In this document: one piece after another, positions 22,786 to 32,714 of the stretch
How positions within the stretch are numbered: position 1 is the first letter of the stretch
How the letters are laid out: each line of letters opens with the position of its first letter
DNA from: Bathynomus jamesi
Lineage: Eukaryota; Arthropoda; Malacostraca; Isopoda; Cirolanidae
Length of the DNA: 64,000 nt
Direction: 5' to 3'
Assembly (NCBI GenBank): GCA_023014485.1
Contig: JAJOZX010002361.1
Coordinates: 97,501 to 161,500 of the forward strand
The notes under the pieces: generated by a model
Told to the model about the DNA's origin: nothing
Seen by the model: the letters and a program-made list of their open reading frames with translations, nothing else
Databases searched by the model: none
Translations under genes and position numbers: made by a program

Positions 22786-22968
22786 AAGATCAGGGCCCCC
22801 AGCCTTCTTTAGTTAGCTTTATGAGGCTAACTAACGAAACTATCACGACCTAACCTAACCAATCATCAAGGGCGTACAGGTGACCTAACGATTGGTTAGG
22901 TTAGGTCGTGATATTCTCGTTAGTTAGCCTTATAAGGCTAACTAAAGAAGGCTGGGGACCCTGATCTT
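22786..22968. repeat. hairpin MITE, second copy of the 19705 family
   Basis: Begins AAGATCAGGGCCCCCAGCC and ends GGCTGGGGACCCTGATCTT. Arms contain CTTTAGTTAGC and the core CCTAACCTAACCAATCATC with GATTGGTTAGGTTAGG. The core includes short TTAGG units that pair with each other. Confidence 0.7.
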
Positions 22969-23012
22969 AATAAATATTTTTTTTTTCGAAATATTTTTCC
23001 CTGTTGAAACAT

Positions 23013-23125
23013 TAGGTTTGCTATTCTTAACATGTTGAATTTTGGGTTCGCTATTCTTAACTTGTCGAATTTTGGGTTCGCTATTCTTAACATGTTGAAT
23101 TTTGGGTTCGCCATTCTTAACGAGG
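23013..23125. repeat. four tandem 30-bp repeats
   Basis: Units of about 30 bp containing GGGTTCGCTATTCTTAACAT. Because 30 is divisible by three, both strands give repetitive open frames; these are artefacts. Confidence 0.85.
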
Positions 23126-23740
23126 TAAATCCGAAGAGTTTGTTTCCGTGCAAATTTACGGGCTCAATATCTCTCTTCAATGGAACGTGGCTAGCGAAGT
23201 CACACATTCCGGCAAGTGTTAATCTAGCTTTCATAACCGTTTTCCTCCGAAAACATTTTTCCTAATCCAACTGTGAGCAATACCTACAGTTAGCGCCGCA
23301 AAATAGCCCCACCTCGAGTTCCTAATTTTTGATGTTAGCATTCGGTAGTATGATGATTGATTAGGTACAGTATGATATATCAAAGTTAGGTCAATTGAAT
23401 GCCCAGTTAGGTCAACTGAATGCCCAGTTAGGTCAACTGTACACCCTTGACGATTGGTTAGGTTCAGTCATGATATTTTCGTTAGTTTAACGATTTTTTT
23501 TCGAAATCTCTTCATTTAGGTTAGGTTAGGTTAGCAATAACGGTAGCGAAATTTAGTTATTAGGGTGTGTTTTCATGTGCTTCATTCAGAAATGCTACTC
23601 ATTTTCCCCGTATTTACTTGAAAATTAAACGACAAAAAAAGATTTTTTTCGTACTTTTAACTAAATGCGGGGCAAATGAGTGGCATTTCTGAGGAAAGCA
23701 CATGAAAACACACCCTAATGTAGTACATCATCTAAATGTA

Positions 23741-23808
23741 GAGGACGGTTCCCCATTCAACTACTAAACAGACACAACGCCGCTTAACCTCGCTGATTGT
23801 TGTCAACC
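23741..23808 (-). repeat. 5S rRNA-derived SINE head (copy 3)
   Basis: The minus strand reads ATCAGCGAGGTTAAGCGGCG, then a GTAGTTGAATGGGGAACCGT box-C-like segment, matching the 5S-like head of the 11.8-kb copy. The tRNA-like body is missing here. Confidence 0.65.
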
Positions 23809-23858
23809 AAATGAAAATTCTCGCTTTCTGAAAATCTGTCGATGTAAAACAAACTACG

Positions 23859-24247
23859 GACAACTCACGAATCGTTGCACTCCGAATGGTCGTACATCCG
23901 CTTGGCTTGTTCACATTAACCCCCCTCTATATATAACCTCCAAATCATCGTACATCACCTTCGCATTATCGCATCGTTGCATCACTGCACTCGCATTTTC
24001 CCATCTTTTTGATGTTTATCGCACGTCTGGAGTACGATAACGACTTGGCGTCCTGCGCGATCTCCTGACTCGCCATCTTCCGCTTTTCTCTGCTCCCGAG
24101 ATGCAGACCTTAATTACTATATATGTCAAGCCCTAAGGTAAGTACACTGTACAGTATTTTATATTATAACGGACCTCGGCATCATCGCACTTTTCGCTTC
24201 GTCGTACACCTCGACCGCTCCATTAGTGCGACGATTCGCGAGTTGTC
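23859..24247. repeat. possible MITE with 22-bp inverted ends
   Basis: GACAACTCACGAATCGTTGCAC at the left and its near-complement ending GCGAGTTGTC at the right. No target duplication was recognised and the interior is non-coding, so this is tentative. Confidence 0.4.
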
Positions 24248-24269
24248 TGTATATATTTTGGTTGGAAAT

Positions 24270-25240
24270 CTTTTGAAGCCGTCGGTCGAGTCTTCTAAAA
24301 AATCCAGTCGACAATAAATATATTTTCCGTTCGTATATATATATATATATATATATATATAATCTCCGACCTGTATAAGGTATATTAATACATCTCGACC
24401 TTATACAAAAGATACGTAAAAGGGGTTAAATTCGTTATAATTAAGTAAATACTCTTTATTTTAAATTAAAGTTACACATATAAATTATATACTTTTTAAC
24501 CATATTGTTAAATTAACTAAAAATAAGTTGAGTAATGTATCCTTATAAACACTCATGAAAAAAATACCCAAAATGTATTTAAGGAAATAGAAAAATACAT
24601 TCGTAAACATACGTTAAAAAAAAAATCTTAATAAGTAAATAAAAAAAACAACCAAAAAACCCTTCTTACAGAATAATCAATCAGAAATCTTTTCCAAAAG
24701 TAAGTTAAAACCAAAATTGGGGAGTAATTTTTTGCGGAGTGGGGTGGGGTACGGTGGGGTGGGGGTGGGAGGTGTCTGAGAGAAGAAGGCCAAGGAAAAG
24801 CCCTTTCAAGATTGTGAAATTACAATTAACAAATTTTGAAATATTATTTTGTATAGAGTTGGAAGGAAGGGGAAATAAATGAGGTTGAAATTGACGAAAG
24901 ATTTATGGGGCCAGAAAAGAGGGTGTATGTTCAACGTCAAATTTAGGGGCTTGCTCGGTTCATTGATAGACCATCTTAAAATTAATCAGAAATGGAGCTG
25001 TCTTCGATGTGAAACAGCCTTGAGGAAGATGGTTCCAAAGAGCTTTTGAGGATTGGGGAATTTTTTTTTTTTTTTTTTTTTTTGAGGAGTTGGGGTGGGC
25101 GCTTTCCGTGGTTTGGGATACTTTTTACGGGGGTGTGAGTGGGAGATGTAAGTGAGGAAATGGGGATGTCCTAAACTAGTTTATATATAAAGTTTACTTT
25201 CATAGTTTCAGTTTTGGACCTTTATCAGGATTATATGAAA
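24270..25240. other. no gene; G-rich and poly-T tracts
   Basis: A (TA)n tract at about 24335-24360, a G-rich stretch with repeated GGGGTGGGGT near 24740-24770, and a poly-T run near 25059-25083. No supported coding sequence. Confidence 0.45.
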
Positions 25241-25249
25241 ATGAAAATG

Positions 25250-26620
25250 AAAAGGTTTATTGGCAGACTATAGTCCATATGACAAATATTATTAATACAA
25301 TGACAGTTCACATACTAAGGATAGAAATATACACAATTGATTAGAAATAATACTGTAATGTCGAAGTTAAGTGGAGCTACAGACAGACGTTTTCGTACCA
25401 AGAATTCCATAGCTTAGCGGATAAATGGCAGGACTCATGGATAGCTTGGATAATCGGGTTGGTTGATTTTTTAATTCTTTTAATTAGACTGTATTGAGCA
25501 CGTCTTGTTACCTCCGGGAAGCTCGGGACATTACGGGTAGCAAACATTTGCGAAGCTGAGCATCTCGGGGGGTAATTTATGTAAGAGTATGTATGTATTT
25601 ATGTACCTGTTGTACACCAAATTTAGGGTTCTGCCAGAACCTTTTTTATAATTCACCCAGAGTTGCTGTCCGTATATATTACTGCAGAAAGTACGAAAGA
25701 GAGTGTCTTTAGCTTCACTTGTACAGAATCGAAAGTTCCTTATGGTTATATTCGCTTTAGCACACAGGCTTCGAGATTGTTTTCTTATATCCGAGTCATC
25801 ACTCAAGGAGCTGGTAATAGTTTGACCCAAATACTTAAACTCTTGTACTTCCTCAATTACTTCACCATTCATTTTAAACCTTATATCAGCTGGCTGATTG
25901 CAGCTTTTAGGATGAAATTGCATAACCTTAGTTTTTGTAACATTAAAAAGAATATCATGTTTCTGCGAATACACTTCGCATACCTTTAGTAGCCGATCCA
26001 GACCTTTAACAGAGGGACTTATTAACACCATATCATCGGCATAAACTAAATTATTTATCCTTGTGTTATCTATACAACATCCCACTGTTGCCTCATTAAG
26101 TGAAGCAATTAATCCGTCAATATACACATTAAACAGCATTGGGGAGAGCAAGGAGCCTTGTCTCACCCCGCAAGAGGAGCCAAAACATTCGGATAGTACA
26201 TTGCCCCACCTAACGGTGAAAGATTGGTGGGAATACCAAAATTTCAATAAATTTAATATGTACATGGGATCCTTCTTGTCTCCTAGTTTTTCAAATAAAA
26301 TATTGTGGTTCACCCTATCATATGCCTTACTTATATCAAGGAAACAGCTATAAATAGTTGAATTACTGTCAATGTATTTAGATATTGTTTCTTTAAGTAC
26401 ATAGATACACAAGTCAGTTGAGTGGAACCTTTTAAAACCAAACTGATTAGGAGATGTCCATAGGAAATCATTTAATCGGAGTAACAAGAGTTTTTCTAGT
26501 AGTTTCGAGAAGCAGGAAGCGACAGCAATAAGCCTGCAATTATTGCTGGACAGAATGTCTCCGTACTTATTTTTGGCCAGGGGCAAGATATATACCCTCA
26601 TTGAATAAATTGAATGCATT
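25250..26620 (-). pseudogene. LINE reverse transcriptase (family C), partial
   Basis: A 362-residue frame (26619 to 25531) holds most of a LINE reverse transcriptase. It includes NCRLIAVASCFSKLLEKLLL, SPNQFGFKRFHSTDLCIYV, FLDISKAYDRVNHNILFEKL (motif A), SCGVRQGSLLSPMLFNVYID (motif B), LVYADDMVLISPS (motif C), and EFKYLGQTI downstream. Catalytic YADD is intact. The 5' part (endonuclease and ORF1) is absent, so the copy is truncated. The 3' UTR runs to about 25250. A second scrap of this family is at 38488-38665. Confidence 0.85.
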
Positions 26621-26715
26621 GAATAAATTGAATAAATTGAATGCCTCGAATAAAGTATATGTATATGCGCTGCTTAGCTACTGTCCAAATTATTTTAAAA
26701 ATCAGAGGGATATAC

Positions 26716-26919
26716 TAGTTTCCGAAAAAAGTTCGTCTATAAAAACAAAATTTCTAAAAAAGCGAAAAACGTTATGAACTGATAGGGTTCTTTTTATTAT
26801 TTCTGTCCCTAAACAGAATAAAATACGCAAAGAAAAACACATTATTACCATTTAGTAATTTTTTAATGCGTTTTTTTTTAAATTTTAAGTTTGAAGGCGT
26901 ACTTTTTTTCCTAAACTGT
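26716..26919. repeat. MITE family copy 4
   Basis: Begins AGTTTCCGAAAAAAGTTCG, ends CCTAAACTGTA, and has an internal AATTTCTAAAAAAGCG/TTTAGTAATTTTTTAATGC pair. Probably TA-target. Confidence 0.6.
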
Positions 26920-27099
26920 ACGTATGTATTTGTCATAATTTATTAAGCCTTTTTAGCTTATATTTTGGGACAACAGAATTTAGTTTTCGTGTTGTTTGTG
27001 CTAAAGAATAATTGGAGAAAGTAAACATCACTTTTAAAATATAAACTTTCTATTTTCCATTTAATATTTCATAATATTTCCATTTAATATTTTGTAAAC

Positions 27100-27200
27100 T
27101 TTAAATAAAATAATAGTCTAGTTTCGCAATTATTTATGTCATTGTAAATTGTAAAAATGTCTTATTTATTTTATCAATAAAGGTTATTCAGTGTTCAATA
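27100..27200 (+). pseudogene. LINE family A tail
   Basis: Matches only the last 100 bp of the family: AATTATTTATGTCATTGTAAA, ATTTATTTTATCAATAAAGG and TTATTCA. It is severely 5' truncated. Confidence 0.6.
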
Positions 27201-27548
27201 TTTACTATTATTATTGCTATTGTTATTATTATTTTTTTTGGTTGTCACTATTGCTATTACTTGAAACACTCTTTTTTATGTAATATTTTCTACTAAATAT
27301 ACAATAAATCATTTAATTTAAAATCATGTAACATTTTGTAAACTTTATTTCATAATTATTATTGATAATATTATTATTTTTGGTTGTCTCTATTACTAAT
27401 ACTTGCCATTTTCACTATTTTTAGGTAATAACTGAGGTAAATGTCATTAATTTTGCCTACAAAGCTTCCATGCTTCCAAGGACCTATTCAAGTGAGAGTA
27501 CTATGAATATATTAATGTCATAACAAATATCTCAAAATTGTAAAACTC

Positions 27549-27640
27549 TCTCACGTAAAACTCACGTAAAACTCACGTAAAACTCACGTAAAACTCACGT
27601 AAAACTCACGTAAAACTCACGTAAAACTCACGTAAAACTC
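27549..27640. repeat. 11-bp tandem repeat, about eight copies
   Basis: Perfect tandem units of CACGTAAAACT. A short minisatellite. Confidence 0.95.
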
Positions 27641-28260
27641 TCTCTTTTCTGAATAAAGGTTTGAAGTTGAAAGTATTATATTATAACGTCAAATTTGAGG
27701 GGCCTTCTTAGTTTTAAAAAATGTGTGTGTGTGTGTGGTAAAAAAAATTTTGTGAAGAAACACTTGATACCTCGGAACATTAACGGAGTTATAGAAAAAA
27801 TCTAAAAACATTTTTACTATCGAAAAAAGGATGTGGTAGTCCTCATTAGGTTAGGTTACGCTAGGTTAGGTTAGTTAAAGTATGGTTATTTTAGGCTAGG
27901 ATAGATTAGGGAGCACCTCACTATTTAATGACTCAAGAGAAAACACCTTTCGAGCCCTCAGTTGCGTCCCAAACATTATCCCGCCCTTTTCGGTTCGATG
28001 GCACTCAGGCTAGGTTAGGTTAAATTAGGTTTGGTTAGTTAGTTTTTAGATATATGGATTTAGAAAAGTTGCTACCGCGCTTATGTAAACATGCGCACAG
28101 TGTGTGTGTGTGTGTGTGTGTAAGACATGTTCAGACTCGATTCTCAAATCTGTCTTGATGTTTACCGATACAAATTAATATCTAAAATTAAAACTGTCGC
28201 TATGACAACTTTTGAAGATGTGAAAAGAATTTTTATCTACTAATACTTTTCTATTCTAAA
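27641..28260. other. no gene; TTAGG-like runs and (TG)n
   Basis: Short TTAGGTTA runs near 27846-27880 and 28010-28040, and (TG)n near 27723-27738 and 28099-28121. No supported gene. Confidence 0.5.
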
Positions 28261-28265
28261 TGATC

Positions 28266-30690
28266 TAGAGCAGATTGTATAATACCCTACTCGTATCCCC
28301 GATCGCCTTGGAGATAGGCTCAACATTCTGGATTTATTTCTTACCTCTCATCCTTCTTCTTACACTGTGAAAAGTTTTTCTCCGTTGGGCTCCTTCGACC
28401 ACAATCTTATATCTGTTTCCTGTCCTATCGCTCCAATTCGGCCTTTGGATCCTCCCAAGAGGAGGCGCCTTTGGCACTTTGGTGTCGCTGATTGGGAGGC
28501 CATTCGGCAGTAGGCCTACTTCTCTGATTTCCCATGGAATGATTACTGCTTCCGTGATCGGGGCCCTTCCGAGTGTGCTGAGCGCATCATGGAGGTGATT
28601 CTCTCGGGTATGGAGGCGTACATTCTATATTCTATTCCTACTACTAATGCATAAAACCTTGGTTTAACTTTACTTGTTCTAATGCTATCCGCAACAGAGA
28701 GGGGTCTTTCAGAAACCACCTTCGTCATCCAACCCCTGACTCTCACTCAGCTTATATTTCTGCCCAGAATCATGCAAAATCTATTTTTCGACTCGCCAAA
28801 AATTCCTTCATCAGACAAAAATGTGAAAACTATCCAATTCTACTTCTTCTCGCTCTTTCTGGCATCTAGCTAAGAACCTCTTCAACAACTTTACTTCCTC
28901 TTCTTTCCGTCCTCTTTTCCATTCCAAGGGCCTCAGTTGCCGTCTCTTCTGACAAAGCTCAACTTTTCGCTCAAACTTTTTCTTTCATCTCAACTATGGA
29001 TGATTCCGGTGCTGTTCTTCCATCTCCTACTCCCTCTGACTTTATTATGTCTGAAATTAGAATTTCTTCCAAAGATGATTTTTCTGCCCGATCTGGGCTC
29101 AACTCTAGGAAGGCGTATGGTTCTGATGGTGTTTCTCCTGTTGCTCTTAAGAAATGTGCTTCTGTGCTGACACCCTGCCGATGAAAACTCTTTCGTCTGT
29201 CTCTCATCTGGTACTTTTCCTTCCTGCTGGAAGTTCGCTATCATTCATCCTGTCCCAAAGAAGGATGACCGCTCTCAACCCTCCAACTATCGTCCAACTG
29301 CTTTCATTTCTTGCTTTCTAAAGTTTTGGAATCTATCTTTAATAGAAAAATTCTTAAACACCTCTCTTCTCACAATCTTCTTTCAGATCATCAGTATGAG
29401 TTCCGCAAGGGACCTTCTACTGGCGATCTTCTCACATATCTCTCTGACTGTTCGTCATCCTCCTTTCGTGATTTCGGTGAAACTTTTGCTATTGCGTTAA
29501 ACACATTGAAAGCTTTTGATAGAGTCTGGCACAAAGCTTTAATTTCGAAACTGCCCTCTTTCGATTTCTATCCTTCTTTCTGTGCCTTCATCTCTAATTT
29601 CCTTTCTGGCCGATCTATAGCTGCGGTTGTAGATGGCCACTGTTCTTCTCCTAAAGCTATCAACAGTAGTGTTCTTCATTCTTCAGGGTTCTGTCTTGTC
29701 ACCCACTCTTTTCCTTTTATTTATTAATAATCTTTTAATTCACCCTTCCTGTCCTATTCACTCCTATGCCGATGATTCCACTCTTCACTTCTCCACCCGC
29801 TTACCAAAGCGTCCCTCTCAATAGTCACTCCATGATTCGCGTAGGACGGCTATGGAACACCTGACCTCTGATCTTTCTGCTATCTCTGATTGGGGCAGAG
29901 AAAACCTTGTGGCTTTCAATGCCTCCAAAACTCAGTTCCTCCATCTGTCTACTCGTCACAATCTTCCACACGACTATCCCCTTACCTTCAACAACACACA
30001 ACTCAATCCTTCCTCTTCTCTTAACATTCTTGGCGTTTCATTTTCTCGTGATCTTTCCTGGAAAGATCACATATACAGTACTCTCTTTCTAAATCAGCCT
30101 CTAAGAAGCTAGGTGTGCTGTACTGCTTCCGCGGTTTCTTCACCTCCACTCAGTTGCTGTTTCTGTACAGGGGTCTTGTTCGCCCCTGTATGGAGTATGC
30201 TTCTCATGTGTAGGGTGGCTCAACCCACACAGCCGTACTTGACCGGGTGGAATCAAAGGCTTTTCGTCTCATCAATTCCCCGCCTCTTACTCACTGTCTT
30301 CAATCTCTCTCTCTTCGCCGCATTGTTGCCTCACTCTCTATTTACTGTCGCCATTATAACGGACATTGCTCTTTTGAACTCTCTAACTGCATGCCTCCTC
30401 CTTTAAGGAGAGCATGCAGAACCAGACTATCTACACTTTCTCATTCATTTTCTGTCCAACTATGTAACGCAAGGGTTAATCGGTATTTTCAATCTTTCAT
30501 CTACTCAACCGGTGAACTCTTGAACAATCTTCCTCAATCCATCTTTCCTCCTGTCTATGACCTCCCATCTTTCAAACACAGTGTGTCTAGGCATTTCGAA
30601 AACCCCGGACCTTGATTTTGGCTCTTCTTCTTCTACAGTGGGGGGGGGGGCGCTTCTGCGGGCATTTGTCCTTGGCCCCTCCTTCCTGCA
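28266..30690 (+). pseudogene. jockey-like LINE ORF2 (family J)
   Basis: In order: the endonuclease end ([19 protein letters not shown] near 28300), a connector, VSPVALKKC near 29130, a PVPKKDDRSQPSNYRPT block near 29255, FNRKILKHLSSHNLLSDHQY (29340), a FRDFGETFAIALN motif-A region with KAFDRVWHKALISKL, SGRSIAAVVDGHCSSPKAIN, SYADDSTLHFSTR (motif C, 29762), and a C-terminal SFKHSVSRHFENPGP ending near 30615. Stops and frameshifts split it into many frames. It is typical of jockey-like LINEs abundant in crustacean genomes. The 5' part is missing. Confidence 0.85.
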
Positions 30691-30694
30691 TAAA

Positions 30695-31020
30695 AAATTC
30701 TTGGCGTTTCCTTTTCTCGTGATCTTTCCTGAAAAGATCACATATACTGTCTTTCCAAAACAGCTCCTAAGAGGTTAGGTGTGCTGTACCGCCTCCGCGG
30801 TTTCTTCACCCACACTCAGCTGCTCTCTCTGTACAGGGATCTTGTTCGCCCCTGTATGGAGTATGCTTCTTATGTGTGGAATGGTTCAACCCACACAGCC
30901 GGACTTGACCGGGTGGAATCAAAGGCGCTTCGTCTCATCAATTCCCCGCCTCTTACTGACTGTCTTCAATCCCTCTCTCTTCGCCGCAATGTTGCCCCAC
31001 TCTCTCTTTACTATCTTACC
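30695..31020 (+). repeat. partial second copy of LINE J segment in tandem
   Basis: This stretch repeats the LINE section found at about 30030-30340: LSRDLSWKDH-like, then YRLRGFFTHTQLLSLYRDLV and GLDRVESKALRLINSPP. It lies directly after the 3' end of the first copy, so either a tandem duplication or a second truncated insertion occurred. The reading frame here is better preserved than in the first copy. Confidence 0.75.
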
Positions 31021-31765
31021 GGCAGTGGAAGATATGCACGTAGGAAGTTAATTCTTTTCGTGTCTTTCTTATATCCATACGCAACTTTTGCGACATCAGG
31101 CTAATCCTAATTCGAAAAAAAAATTTCCATAGGTACAAATTCGACCCACCCTAATTTAGGGTGGCCCCAAAAAAATGAAAGTTGAAAATATCTTTCTCCA
31201 CAAGGCCATCCGTGTTCCATATCAAAATGTAAAAACTCATGCCAAAAATTAGACAGATCATACAATATTTAGAGGTCGCGACCAGTTCCTATATTTTTAG
31301 GATTTGAAACAAAAATATTGTACAATATCAATGTTTATTTCAAAATTTAAAGTCAACAGCACAGAGCACATGTTCTGCAAAAATATACTAGAAGACATGT
31401 CATAGCAGTTAATACGACTGCACTAAATCCTTGTATATCAAACAACGTCACATCCGTTACGTTTTCTTCGTCAAAGCCAACTTCGTCGGAACTGGCAATC
31501 TTTTTCGGTGGCTGGCGACGAGTCGCAGTAGGTATTGTTTCTGGGTCTCGTCTTTCGTCAGCGCAGTATTGTAGGACTGAATAAGAGCAACTCCTCGTTC
31601 AGCACAGTCGTTGACGACCTTGAGGAGCCTGCACTTAGCCTTAAGTAACTGGTATATGGGGTCTGTCAGCCAAAGGGAGGGAGGTTTTGACAAGAATGTC
31701 TTGGCTTCATCTTGTCCTTTCATGGAGAGTATATCGAATATCTTCAAAGACCGGTTCGTGATGTA

Positions 31766-32714
31766 CAGGGTGTCTCAATATACATGCAACCCATGTCACT
31801 GCTAATAATTCTGCCAATATTAATGTTCTCGTTCTATTTTTTCAGATTTGAAGAGAGGAGACGATAACTAATAATTATCAATCAAAATGCCTTGGACAAA
31901 GGAGGAAAAATTTTTTTGCGTCACTACTTATTTGGAGACGAAATCATTCAAAACTGTGCAAGCGAAATTTCGCAGGAAGTTCAACTTCAACAATTATCCC
32001 CAGAAAAGCCAAATTTATCGTTGGGCATACAATTTCAAGCCACAGGATCAGTAAACAATCTCAACAAGAAAGCAGAAACACCCAGATCTGGCAGGAAGGT
32101 GACTGCAAGATCTCCTGACAATGTGAATGCGGTGAGAGATTCTGTCGGAAGGAATCCGAAAAAGTCAATCCGAAGACGTTGCCAAGATCTGGGTCTTTCA
32201 CGTGCGTCAGTGCAAAGAATCTTGATCAAGGATCTTCAGCTGTACCCATACAGGATCCAGATCAAGCATAAACTCACACCAGCTGACATGGCAAAACGTG
32301 TTGTGATGTGCCGGTGGTTCGAGAACAAGATCGAAGAGGATCCTGACTTTCTTGATGATGTTTGGTTCAGCGACGAAGCACACTTCTTGCTCAGTGGGTA
32401 TGTCAATAGCAAGAACAATGTGTTCTGGGGCACACAAGCCCCAGACGAGGTGCTTCAGAGGCCCTTGCACTCTGTGCAGGGTGTCAGGGTGATTGACAAC
32501 TTCGCTCGTCGGCTTCAAGTGTGTCTGCAGCGCAACGGCGGTCATTTGGAACATGTGCTCTAATAAATGTATCCTTTGATCTAGAGACCTCAAATCTTCA
32601 GTTTTTAATTGTTATCATATCAGCTTCCAGGAAATGTAATCTTTTTTGGAGTTTATTTTCTGAGTAATAAATTATTATCATGTCAATGGGTTCCATCTAT
32701 TTTGAGACACCCGG
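31766..32714 (+). mobile_element. Tc1/mariner-like element with deleted transposase core
   Basis: Termini CAGGGTGTCTCAATATAC and, reversed, CCGGGTGTCTCAAAATAG, with TA at 31764-31765 and 32715-32716. It lies within a tyrosine codon of the surrounding transposase gene; removing it and one TA restores that frame (LASY then ITNRSLKIF). Confidence 0.85.
31887..32563 (+). pseudogene. Tc1/mariner-like transposase remnant
   Basis: Starts at ATG 31887 (MPWTKEEKFF), with a one-base shift within the T-run near 31908-31914. The long frame from 31892 continues with an HTH-like region (NPKKSIRRRCQDLGLSRASV), then DVWFSDEAHFLLSGYVN containing the first catalytic Asp. After QRPLHS it jumps to VQGVRVIDNFARRLQVCLQR, the usual C-terminus, so the middle with the second and third catalytic residues is deleted. 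Non-functional. Confidence 0.8.

Noticed and set aside
23032..23265. Repetitive hydrophobic frame (LNFGFAIL repeats)
   Set aside because: Created by four tandem 30-bp units on both strands; no gene evidence.
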